Of a stretch of DNA of 64,000 nucleotides, positions 28,272 through 39,230 are shown one piece after another (position 1 is the first letter of the stretch; every line of letters starts with the position of its first letter). A program made the translations under genes and the position numbers. The notes under the pieces were generated by a model that worked only from the letters and a program-made list of their open reading frames with translations, did not search any database and was not told the origin of the DNA. The stretch is taken from contig ML986697.1 in NCBI GenBank assembly GCA_010094045.1, forward strand, positions 4,596-68,595, in the 5' to 3' direction. The stretch comes from Lojkania enalia. Its lineage: Eukaryota; Ascomycota; Dothideomycetes; Pleosporales.

Positions 28272-31200
28272 ATATTAAAAGTCTACTAAGACTGCTAAAA
28301 CTATATTAGTCTCTTATAGCTTATAGTCTAAATAAGCTTAGAGCTCCTGTACGCTTATATATAATAAAGTTTAAACCTAATCTAAAGAAAGTCTATTCTC
28401 CTATTATTATTCTTATCTTAGCTAATACTTTCTACTTTAATATAAAGAGAAAAGAGAACGAGTTTTTCTCTACGTCTCTATACGAAATTAAGCAGCTGAT
28501 TAAAGATAAGTAAGCCTTAGAGCTAGAAGATAAAGCTAAAAACGAAGTACTAGTAAATCTCTAATTACTATCCAAATACTATAGGTATTAAGATATATTT
28601 AGCAAAACTACAGCTTATTAATTACTAGAATACCACCCTTATAATTATAAGATTATCCTTATAAAACTCCTCTCTAATAGTTACAGCCTATTATATAAGT
28701 AGAATATTAAGAAGCTAGAGGTAACTAAGAAATATATTATAGATAATCTACAGTATAGGTATATTAAGTAGAGTCGGAGTTCTTTTATATTTCTAATCCT
28801 TTACATCTATAAATCTAATAGTAACCTATATATCTATATAGATTATTATAAACTTAATACTTTTATCTATAAGAATATATATCCGATATCGTATATAGAT
28901 AAACTCCTATCTAGACCTACTAAAGTAGCAATTTTTACTAAATTTAATATTCGTGTAGCCTTTAATAAAATTAGAATAGACTCTAGTTTTAAGAAATATA
29001 CTACCTTTTAGATTCGATATAGAACCTATAAGTATAAAGTTCTACTTTTTAGATTATATAATAGCCTAGTAACTTACTAGTACTATATAAATAATGTACT
29101 AATCGACTATCTAAATAACTTCTATATTACTTATCTAGATAATATTCTTATCTACTTAAAAGATAAAGTAATATATGCTATCTATATTAAGAAAGTTCTT
29201 AAGAGATTATATTAAGTAGGGTTATAAGTTAATATTAAGAAGAGTAAATTCTATATTACCCGAACTAAATACCTTAGCTATATCCTCTTAAATAAAGGCC
29301 TTAAGGTTAACCTAAAAAAAGTAGAAGTACTATATAACTAGTAGCCACCTACTATTATAATAGGTGTAAAATCCTTTTTAGGTTTTACTAGATTCTATTG
29401 ATAGTTTATACTAGAATTCTCGCGTGTCGTAAAGCTAATTATTATATTATAGAGCCCTATAACCTCTTTTATATAGACTTTAGAATGTAATATTATCTTT
29501 AAGAAATTAAAGTTAGCCTTATTAAGTATACCTATACTCTACTACTTTAACCCTACGTTAGAAATAAAAATAGAAACTAACGCTTCTAATAGAATAGTTA
29601 TAAGAGTACTATTATAGAAATATTCTAACGGAAAATAGTACCCTATAATATTTTATAGTAAGGTTCTATCTAGTTTAGAACTAAACTAGGAGATCTACAA
29701 TAAGAAACTATTCGCAATTGTTACTATATTTAAGTAATAGAGGGTAGAACTTACTTTAGTAGCTACTAAAACTCTAATATATACTAATTATTGCTTACTC
29801 GAATATTTTATAACTATAAAGGTACTTAATACTTGTTAAGTTTATTAGACTAAGGAATTAGCTTAGTATTAGTTCTAAATCGAGTATACCCTAGGTAAAA
29901 ATAATACTAGAGTAGACATCTTTAGTCGTCGTAAATAAGATATAGAAAATTTAAAAGTAGCTTAAACTAATAACCGGTTAAGAGTCCTATTTAAACTATA
30001 TTAACTTCACCCCTAAATTAATACCGAATTAGCCTAGTCCTATATTACTTAAATAATAATTTAAACGGCTATACTAAATATTATTAAAGGCTAGAAGTAG
30101 GTTATATTATTAGACTCTTTAGAGTTAATTAACGTATTACTATAGGAAAACCGAGCCTCCTTTACGTAGAAACGTATCCTTTTACCCCACAAGTATTAGA
30201 TAGAGAATAGACTACTCCTCTATAATAATCGCTTATATATTCTATTAGATTCAGGCCTTTATATGCGGCTTATATAAGAGGCTTATAACTAAATATCTTC
30301 TATACACCTAAGCGCTATTAAAACCTATTAGTTATTATCTTAGAAGTACTACTAGAAGGGTATAGAAGCTACTTATAAACGATATATATAAAATTACATC
30401 CTATATTATAAAGCTTATCTAATATAAACCTGAACCCTAGGTTTTATCTATCTACTTTCTATACTAAATTAACTAATATAGTACCTATATATTAACTTTA
30501 AAGATTTCCCTATAGATAAGTCCGGATATAATTAGATTATAGTAGTAATTAATCGCCTGTCTAAATAAATAGTATCTATTCTCTACTATTATATAATTAA
30601 CGTATAGAGAATAGCTAAATTATTTATTTAATAGATATACTGCTTTAGTTATACGCCCGAAACTATTATTTTAGACTAAGGACTTTAGTTTATATCTAGT
30701 TTCTAGTCTAAATTCTACTATATCTTAGGCGTAAAGATTAAACTATCTACTATTTATTATAAAGAGACTAACGGACAGATAGAGATTATAAATAAGTATA
30801 TTAATTAGAGACTGTACTCTTTTATATTCTTCTACTAGAATAACTAGAGTTCTCTATTATTTATAATCGACTAAGTATAAGTAACTCTATCCTATACAAC
30901 TATTAGAATGTTCTTATATTAGATTCTATACGGATCCGAGCCCTATTAGAATTAGGATTAGAAATATTCTATTAATCCTATTACTATAACAGATAAATTA
31001 AATTATAAGAATACCTTAGCTCTAGTAACTTATATATATACAGTCTAGAAAACTATAAAGGCTAATATTAAGAAGGCTTAAAATTATATACGATTTATTA
31101 TTAACTATTACTAGCGACTAATTAATTAGTAGATTAGTAATATAGTCTACCTAAATACTAAGAACTTTATAGTCTAAAGACTAAGCTAAAAGCTATCTAA

Positions 31201-32740
31201 TTAATAGGAGGACCCTTTTAAAGTACTAGAATAGGTTAGAAACTTATACTATTTACAGCTACCTTTAAGGTTAAGAATATATAATATCTTCGCACTAAAC
31301 CTACTGTATAAAAACCCCTAGGACCCTCTACTAGAGTAAGAAATTCCGAAACCACCCGCTATTACTATTAAAGGGGTAGAAGAGTAGGAGGTTAAGGAAA
31401 TACTAGCTAGTAAGCTATATTATAAGACCCTTAAATACCGTGTAAAATAGGTAGGATATAATTCTAATCTAGTCTAGTATAAAGCCTTAAATTTTATAGG
31501 TTTATTTTATAAGCTAAAAGCTTTTTATAATAAGTATCTAAATTAGCTAGGACCCCTAAAAGCCCTAACTAAATAAATTAAGGTATATAAGGATAGTATA
31601 GAGAATATAGATTATCTAGTAGATAATAATATATAAGAGTTAAATAGTAGATTTAAAAACTAAAGTATAGGCCCGAAATTATTCCTCTATAGAATTTAGA
31701 GGGTTTAATAGTAGACTATTAGATACCTCCCCAGTTTTCTCCTTCTCTACTCTTCTTCCCCTTCTTTCCTTCCAAACTCCCTCTAAACCTCTTCTATCTT
31801 ATTTTTAACCGCCCGAGAACGTTATAATATTAGTTTAAAGGCTAGATACTAGAGCCTTTAAAGCTAAAATCTAATAGAGCAACTTAGTACCCTAGTAGAA
31901 TAAAGCTACCTAGATACTAGCTGTAGAAAGGCTATCTTCCTAACTTTTTATAACCTGGGCTATAAGCGCTAGATTGTAAGCGGACTCTAAAATAGCCTTA
32001 AAGGCTACCTTTTTATCCTTCTTATCCTCTACGTATTAGGCCGCTATCTATAGTTTAAGATAGCCCCGGAGGACCAGAAACTCCTCCTTATAATAGGAGG
32101 GGATCTATAAATATGTTAGTAGCAAGTACTCTACTAGTATTAGATACGATTTATATAGGGTTATACTTTTTATTTTACAAGGTATAATACTTATATTTTT
32201 TTAATCTTAGAAACTAAAAGATAAATATTATATACTACCCGCAGGCGAGCGTATATATAGCCTAAAGGTAGATAACCTAGAAAGCCTCTAAAAAGGTTTT
32301 AAGAGGTAAGTAGAGTAGTATATTAATTAATTTTTTCTAAGAGGTGTTAATAATACTTTAATAATTAATAGTTCTAGAGACGTGTAATAATATATATAGA
32401 GTAGAAGTTATTATTTAGTTAAGAAAGCTTAGTTGATAATAACCTAGCAATATACTAAGGCTAGTAAATACTTGTTACTATACGCAACGAAATTGCAATA
32501 TTAATAAACTATTATAATAGTAGTTACTAGCCGATATATAGGTTAATTATACTTACTATAAAAAACCTTACTTAATATTATATTAATAAATACATCTCTA
32601 TAGGCAACTGTATATATTAGCTTTTACTAGTAAATACCTCCTTAAAGAAATTTCTTTATACTAGAACCCATCCGTAACAGCCCCAATTCCCTCCTAAACT
32701 AGTATAGATAGGGACTATCAGCCTATAAGGAGGAGGGTAG

Positions 32741-33019
32741 TATAATAATGCAAAGAAATCGTTTTATAAAAAGCTTTATATATAACCTTATCCTAAAGCT
32801 TTTCGCTTATCTTATTTTACCCCTAGTTCTACCCCTTTTCCCTTCCGTATATAGTTACACACTCCCTTATAAGTAGCTTAATAGTTCTTCTATATCCTTT
32901 CGTATAAGGCCTATAGGTGTTAATAGAATTCCCAGGTCCCTAATCCCCCACATACTCCTATATACCTCTAAGTAGATTTGTACCGTATTTAGACCTATTA
33001 TCTTACCTGCGCTATTATA
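32741..33019 (+). repeat. Gypsy-1 3' LTR of copy 2
   Basis: A 279-bp LTR copy preceded by a purine tract (aaggaggaggg) and followed by the target duplication ATAGT, after which the pogo-like sequence resumes. Confidence 0.9.
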
Positions 33020-33195
33020 ATAGTAAGGCTAAGTATAACTCGTAGACGTGTAAAAATAATGCTATAGATATAGAAGAATAGGCTACTATACTATATAGTA
33101 CGATAGAATATAAGAAAGTATAATATTTTGCGAAAAGTAGTCGCGATTTTAGTGTGGTCTTAGTATTATAATCAGCTCGCTTATGCTATACGTTA

Positions 33196-33539
33196 ATTAT
33201 ATTATTTCTATCGTTATATTATTAACAACCCTAAATAGCTTATACGCTAAATTATCCGATAATATTATATATTATTTAGTATAAAATAATCGCCAAGTAT
33301 AATAATTTATTTTTTACGAAACGATAATTTTATTTTTAACAACCCTAAGGTAGCTGTAAGTAGAAGAGGGTGGAGACCGGATAGGGTGGTATAGATTGAT
33401 GTATTGATGATGTTCCCTTGACCTCTCGGTCAAGGTACGGCGGGGGAACATATAGTATATGAGACTACTTAGTTAAGGGCTGCATAGCTGATCAGGCACG
33501 TGACCTGAGCTTACATTAAAGATCCTCTACTAGCACTAA
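33196..33539. other. border between the RIP block and gene-bearing DNA; hairpin
   Basis: AT-rich sequence runs to about 33350 and contains a 12-bp direct repeat TAACAACCCTAA at 33223-33234 and 33337-33348. From there composition turns normal. At 33411-33450 the inverted repeat TGTTCCC...GGGAACA encloses a perfect 8-bp stem (CCTTGACC/GGTCAAGG, loop TCTC, 33416-33435). This could be a foldback or LTR-edge remnant, or a structured 3' end of the neighbouring gene. The rest is the 3' flank of the hydrolase gene. No coding gene is seen here. Confidence 0.4.
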
Positions 33540-35487
33540 CTATAGGACAGGGCTAGTATTCAGCCAGCTTGTTATCGCGCTAACCGCATTGTTAAAATCA
33601 GTATTCCCATTTGGGAAATCTCTTGTATTGACAACAATAGCCCAGTCAACCCCATCAATACGACTTTCCATCCAAGTCGATGAACCGGGAGTTGACCCAG
33701 ATCGCGCGTACCCTGATGCCCGCCCTCCATTACCCCAGACAGCTGGGACATGTCAGCAAGATTTTCAAGATGAGATACTTCAACTCACCATGTCTGTAGA
33801 TAAATTTCGTTAACGAGGAGGCAGACGCGCTCAGCGAAGCAGGGCCTGCTGCCGACTCTTTGTACATCCCATCTCCACCATAGATGGCAGCAACAGGAGT
33901 TCCAAGAGTAGGTTGCAAAGCGCTCAACCCTGTATACCTCGACTCTTGGATAACCTTGTCGTTGGCATGTGCGGATGCTGAAGTGGCCCAGACAGCAACA
34001 TTGAGTCCTTCCGGTGTGATAATCTGGCTATTGAGATAAGTGAAGTAGGACTGACCGGTTACTTTTTCAACTACTGCCGAAAGAAGTAGGTAGTTGTAAT
34101 TATTGTAGACGTAAGTAGATCCCGGATTGCTCGCGAGGTTGTATGGAAAGACATAGGACACAATCTCAGAGATGGTGGCAGGATGTGCACCCCCACTCTT
34201 TGCAAGCGCGATTTGGCGCATGGAGTATGTAGGATCGAACCCAAGCGCATTGTTATCGTAGCCGGATTTCATATCTAAAAGGTGCTGGACGGTAATCTGG
34301 CAGCGACGGGCATCACCTGTTCCGCATGAATAGCCGAGTAGAGGATATACGGTGGTGGTAGGAGATAATGAACCCGCATTGTAGAGTTTCTGAATAGCTG
34401 CAGAGTCAAATGCTTTGCTTAAGCTGGCGAGCAGAAACCGGTCTGTGACTCTGACCGATGGCCGCTCTGACTCGCTCCAGGTGTAGGCCTTGTCAAGCAA
34501 GACATTGCCATTCTTGCCTATAGAAATCTGGACCTGACGAACCCCGGCACCCTTCATGAATGATTTTGCGAAGTTCTCGACCTGGGCATTCGCGTTCGAA
34601 TTATCTTTGAATCCGGTGACCGTTCCAGCGACTCTCCAGCTCCTCTGCGAGACAATGTCTTGGGCTGCAAATATAGCAGCATAGCGAGCATTGGCCCCAG
34701 AGCCACCAGCAGTCAAATTAATGAGATATCTGTTAGCTTTAGCTTGAGTAGTAACCTCTGTAGTGAGTTGGGAGGCTGTTAAGCCATGCCTCGCTTGCCA
34801 AGATCCAACGCTAGAATCTGTAAATACCGCCGAGTAGCTGAGATCCTCCGACAGAGAGAGCAGGCTTGGCCGCCAATAAGGCTTTGACGTCTCGGAATTG
34901 AACGAATTCTGGTATGCGGCCGATGACATTCCGGTAAAGAGGGACGACTTGTCCACGCCAGCACTAGTATGCCAAACGCCGCAGAACCTTCGATCAGATG
35001 AAGTCCCAAACTCATCGAAATATTTCAGAATACGTTTGTTGGATAAAGCTTCAGCATTCCTATTCTGAAATCCCGTAGCAGACAGCCCGCATTGCTGAAT
35101 CCATTCACCGACCGAGATTTTCTCCATTACTCCAGCGTAAATCTCGGATCCAATAGCACCGGTAGCAGTTACAATCGTTGACACATACCCTTGCCGGGAG
35201 TATTGATCGAACCATGCTTGGTATGTACTACCGGAAACTCCGTGGATCGCAACGTATGCAGCGCCAGTTCGCTGAATCCAGACGGCACTATAGAGGGGCG
35301 AGGAGGATGGTCCGTGAACATTGAGAGAAATCATGCGATATCCCTGGCTACTGAGCTGATTAAACTTAGTCTGGTGCGTTGCGCCATTCTCAGAAACATA
35401 GTATTGAGTGACTGGGAGCGTGCAGACGGTCTGGAAAAGGCCAACGATAAGAATTGAAATGACTGCAAATTTTTCATTGAACTGCAT
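33540..35487 (-). CDS. secreted polyglycine-hydrolase-like serine hydrolase (beta-lactamase fold)
   Basis: Two exons on the minus strand: 33789-35487 and 33540-33742, with a 46-nt intron (GTGAGT...CTGAC...CAG), giving 633 residues. An upstream in-frame ATG at 35544 exists, but the start at 35487 puts a classic signal peptide first (MQFNEKF followed by a hydrophobic run). Residues about 25-285 contain tandem repeats with YxxxFxxxxxxGY patterns, as in the N-terminal domain of fungal polyglycine hydrolases. The rest is a class C beta-lactamase-like domain with SLSK (SxxK, Ser355/Lys358) and a YNN motif (Tyr461). Exon 2 restores the conserved end with VWGNGG and VDWAIVVNTRDFP. Known members cut the polyglycine linker of plant class IV chitinases; that substrate is inferred here. 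The gene lies about 350 bp from the transposon block and shows no sign of RIP damage. Confidence 0.85.
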
Positions 35488-36606
35488 CTTGAAAAGGGAA
35501 GGGAAAGAATGAGGTCGAGAAATTGAAGTAGGAATCACGAGCATGCTTTTTATAAGTCTCTGGCATTTACGTAACTTTCTCGATTCCTCAGCTCAGCCTC
35601 CGTCGTAGCAAGAGAGCCAAGAGATTTAACTCCTGCCTACACTCGCGAAGCATTCTAATTCGATCCGCGAGACCCTAATCCTCGTGTTCGGACTAAATTA
35701 CGCCCGGCTACAATATCTTATAGGATGAAAATCATCGCTCGGTTCGGTTCCTAGAATGCGGCTGAACTTAGCCCGACTCGCTAGACCCAAGCCTTTCAGC
35801 TCGTTTCTTAGTTCGAAATCGCCGTCTACTTGCTATGATCAATAATCTCCATGAACAAATCATGCGGCTTTTGACGGTACGCAAATTAGTCTCCGCAATT
35901 TTCCAAGGCTAAATTTAGTCGAATTTCCATAACCCCTTGAAAAAGTCAAAATCCAGGCGTGAAATGCATCGTCCACACGACTTCATAGCCAAAACCGTAC
36001 TACTTTAACCCACTTAGCAAATTTTTAGGTTACGGAAGTTGCTGTCTTGTCACCAGCAACCAAAATAGGATGTATGCTACTTTCCGAAAAACTCATCCTA
36101 ATCTACGGTCAAGTGCTGGTTAAAAGTGGGTCATTAGTCATTTTGCCATCTTGATTATTTGTCTCAAGTATTTGAAACCGCTCCATCATAATCTTCAACT
36201 ATCTTTTAAACCAATTTCGGACGAGGAGAAACATGCGTAAGTTCTTTGTTAGCAGTACTCGAGTGCAGAGATTGTTCCAAACTCCTCACATCTTCGCCAA
36301 AATTATACGCCTAATAGAAAGAATTCTAGGGTGCTCAACTAAATGCTTAAAATCCCAGGTGGTTCTCCAGCCGGAGGCCAGACGGTTCTTTTATCGGGGC
36401 CCGTATTTCTTTCCGCGTCTGAATCTAGAGAGTTGAATTTAGTTACAGAATCTTTTCTATTTAGACAAAGAGCAAAGACTGCGGAGAGCATCGGGTTATC
36501 AACAGGGTACAGTAGTCTTACGTACTGGGTCGAAAGGCCTAGCGGCAGGCCTGAGGGGACTAGGATTAAACAGTTGAGCATTAAATCACCCCCGTACATA
36601 ATATAT
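35488..36606. other. intergenic region, hydrolase 5' flank and transporter 3' flank
   Basis: About 1.1 kb with normal composition between a gene start (hydrolase, minus) and a gene end (transporter, minus). It should hold the hydrolase promoter. I see no further gene, repeat or RNA gene; short frames here and on the opposite strand at 36233-36720 have no recognisable content. Confidence 0.5.
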
Positions 36607-38686
36607 CTACTCTGCACCCCGGTACCTCCTCCACTTCCGTCGGAAACCAATATACTCTCCTTCCTGATCAACAGCCCTCGCATATCCACCTCCCAAAACC
36701 TCCAACGTTTTATTCCTTAGAGCAAGAAGTCGGACATCCTCATGTCGTTCTTGAATATCTGGAATCCACGCCCAAGAAAACACAGCGCCGAGGGCCATAA
36801 TTATTCCAAATATGATGAATGTGTACCCCGGCGTGGTCGTCGAGGAGTCGCTAGCGCGGATGAAGTGCAGGATGAGTATGACGACGACGCTCCCGAATTT
36901 TCCGGCCGCCGCAGCAACGCCGTGGCAAAAGCAGCGATACGTCGTAGGGAATATCTCAGCAGGTATCATAAACGTGAGTGTGTTTGCGCCTACGATTGAT
37001 GTCAGGAAGGGGACTTTGGAGTGAAAAGGATTGGACATACCAAAATTGAAGACGAAGTGACAAACCGCGACCAAGAAGACGGTAACAGAGTGATTGCTGG
37101 TGTGGAAAACGGCGTAGAATGTTCCTCCGCATATGATGAAGAGGAGAGAGAGGACCAGGAAAGAAGTAGTCAACCACTGCCGTCGGGGGATATGGTTAAC
37201 AGCTAAGATGAAGAGCAGACTACCAATAATTGATGCGATAGACACAGTCAGCATACTCTTCCTTGCATTTTCGTAAAGTACATCATATATCGTTGCAGTT
37301 CTGTGCTTTGTCTCAAAGATGGTGGCATTGAGTGTTGGGTCTGTGTTCCAGGTCGGAACCGCTGGCGGATCACCACCGTGTTGCTTCACGTCCCATGTCG
37401 CCCATATTTTGGCCAACGTGCGAAAGTTTCCCATTCCAAGGCCATAAAATGAGAAGTCTAATAGAAACCACGTCGCGCTCGTTCCTGCGAGGTAGACCCA
37501 ATTTTTCTGGTCTATGAAAAAAAATCTCATGTCCTGGGATGAGAATTGGACGGGACGAGGAGGATGATGTCCTGGACCACCATTTGGTAGATTGATTTGC
37601 TGAAGCGGAATATTTTGGTTTGATTGTCGAGGATAGACCCTTCGGGTACTTCTAAGCGCTCTTGGGATATCTTTCTTAACCTCGAGATCATAAAGGCCCG
37701 GATCTGAAATCAGTAACCGAAAAAGAATGGCAATAAGGGCTGGTGCGGCCCCCACTCCGGTCACTATTCGCCATATAGAATCTACAGCCGAGGTGCACTC
37801 AGCCATAGCGACAGCATCTGTGGTTTTAGAGCAATTTTCCTGAATATGATGTCGTTTGTCGAGCCCAATGAGAACCCAGAGCCCGACAAGTTGCGCAAAA
37901 AGCTGGCCTACCGGCTGCATAAGGAATACGGCTGAGATCATTCTCCCCCGAGCGTTCGTAGATGACCATCTAAACTTGCACGTCAACTTTAGCTTTCACA
38001 ATAGCTTGCAGGGAACCATCAAACCTACTCTGTTGTAATGACGGCGCTCAGTGGATACTCTGCCCCAATCCCGATTCCCATGACAAATCGCCATACTAAG
38101 AGCCATCCTAGGATGCTCATATTGTCAACGCCTTTCGAAACCGATGCAACCCCAATGGTGGAGAAGATTACTATCGCGAGTTCTATACCGTAAAGCCGGG
38201 TTCGCCCAAAGCGATCACCAAGCCAGCCGAAGAGCACCTGACCCACCATAGAGCCCACAAGGGTCATGGAATTAACGAGGAGTTCTCTCCATGTCGATCT
38301 TTCGTCAGGCCAATAGACGAACGCAAGAGAGGGAAGAATGACGTTGGTTGCGAACCTACGACTAGGTTAGCGGTTCGAGCTAGCAACCCTAGCTTATGCT
38401 TATATCAAGATATTCCTACGCACAAGTTGTAAGAATCTGTAAAGAAGCCAGTCGCAGCGACGGCCCAAATTCGCAGATTGAACGAGTTCAGGTCGATGTC
38501 ATCCCGAAGCCGTTGGCGGTCCTGTTTGGCATGAGCCGGGGAAAATAGAGTAGACAGATCCGGCCAGCATACCCTGAGCTCGCCCCCTGTCAAGGCTTCC
38601 GCGTTCGGGCCCAGGAAACCATAGTGCAAATTAGGCATAAGAGACTGAAGCTGAGAGAGGGCAAAGTAATCAGCAATGGAGTGCAA
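36607..38686 (-). CDS. MFS transporter, inorganic phosphate:H+ symporter (PHO84-like) family
   Basis: Four exons on the minus strand: 38424-38686, 38029-38355, 37041-37969 and 36607-36989, totalling 633 residues. Introns are 68, 59 and 51 nt with GT..AG ends; the splice after YNL restores the conserved FATNVILPSLAFVYWP segment, and the next joins TTE to WSSTNARGRM. The protein has GFFTDSYNLFATN, the MFS loop motif GWLGDRFGRTRLYG near residue 130, RFVMGIGIGAEYPLSA, and MIPAEIFPTTYR in the C-terminal half: the phosphate-transporter branch of the sugar-porter-like MFS. A soluble loop of about 70 residues divides the halves. The 51-nt third intron keeps frame if retained. A further 51-nt in-frame intron (GTATGC...CAG) may lie in the N-terminal 60 residues, so the start is less certain. 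Confidence 0.85.
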
Positions 38687-39230
38687 ACTGTCGGCCCGCT
38701 GGATGCCTTTGAGGACATGACCACGCAGAACTACCGCGCCCTAAGGAAGAGCTGCCATGGCGTTATATTTCTTCAGTTGCTAGAGGTTTCTAGTGAAGCC
38801 TAGACCAGGGTCGAGCGCGGACCGTATTGATTCTCTGCCTCATACTTGGGCTGGGGACCGGTCAGCCGCGAGGCGTCCAATGATGTCCTCCACGCAATAT
38901 TGGCCCCTGATGCCTGCTCTCCCATGCTCTGTGGCATCGCCTCTAAGCTAAAGGGTGGGGTGAACCGCAAGAGATGTGAAGGGAAGACCCGGTCGCTGGA
39001 GCCTTTTCGGCGCCGCTGGCAACTCTCCTCCCTCTTCCGGCCTATCTTTGTCGTCTCCATCTCTCCTCCAGCTGTGGCCTCCAATACGTCGCCTGTGTTG
39101 ACCGTTTTGGGGCCCCAGTCGACCGGACCATACAGATCGCAGAGTTCGAGCACATGGGCTCGGCAGACGCACGTGACAGCCCCTTCGAACCCCCCAGCGG
39201 ACTGCGCCTTGGATTGCCTAATATAGCCTT
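38687..39230. promoter_or_regulatory. divergent promoter region with a CACGTG site
   Basis: A 544-bp gap between the divergent starts of the transporter (-) and an unknown gene (+). CACGTG lies at 39170-39175, 484 bp from the transporter start and 55 bp from the other start. CACGTG is the core site of the Pho4/NUC-1 phosphate regulators in fungi, and of other bHLH factors. The functional link is inference. Confidence 0.4.

Larger units (their letters stand above)
20171..33019 (+). mobile_element. Gypsy-1 copy 2, complete Ty3/Gypsy chromovirus carrying a Copia insertion
   Basis: Two 279-bp LTRs are flanked by a perfect duplication ATAGT (20166-20170 and 33020-33024). Without the Copia insertion the element is about 7.2 kb, normal for Gypsy. 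Order on the plus strand: gag with zinc knuckle (21866-21907, CX2CX4HX4C with Cys and His now Tyr), protease near 22150, reverse transcriptase about 28600-29350 (IDYYKLN, FTKFNIRVAFNKIRI, ITYLDNILIY), RNase H about 29480-29840, integrase about 30200-31100 (GYNxIIVVINRL, ETNGQIEI) and chromodomain about 31340-31560. A purine tract precedes the 3' LTR. TAG/TAA replace most Trp and Gln codons. Confidence 0.92.
18485..33193 (+). mobile_element. pogo/Fot1-like DNA transposon (copy 4), outermost shell of a three-level nest
   Basis: The left part is 18485-20170 and the right part 33020-33193, with TA duplications at 18483-18484 and 33194-33195. Removing Gypsy-1 and one 5-bp duplication leaves 1855 bp, exactly 17 bp less than copy 2. 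Those 17 bp are one unit of the doubled GCTCGCTT motif, missing from this copy's right inverted repeat. The transposase is on the plus strand and degraded (TSSKRRN at about 19130, YYLSIWYKED-like block with TAG for Trp, CMPP-like block, cysteine-rich tail interrupted by the insertion). Confidence 0.9.

Noticed and set aside
1..33195. A CRISPR array or bacterial-type system in the repetitive block
   Set aside because: All repeats resolve as LTRs, terminal inverted repeats or mutated polyprotein sequence of fungal transposons.
33337..33360. Similarity to a large-subunit rRNA segment (CCTAAGGTAGC) and a telomere-like CCCTAA
   Set aside because: The match is only about 11 nt, with no rRNA context and no tandem telomere repeats.
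36343..36720. 125-codon plus-strand frame
   Set aside because: It overlaps the 3' end of the phosphate-type transporter on the other strand and shows no domain or composition of its own.
38846..39226. 126-codon plus-strand frame in the divergent promoter
   Set aside because: No recognisable domain, overlaps other open frames in GC-rich sequence, and ends just before the real start at 39231.
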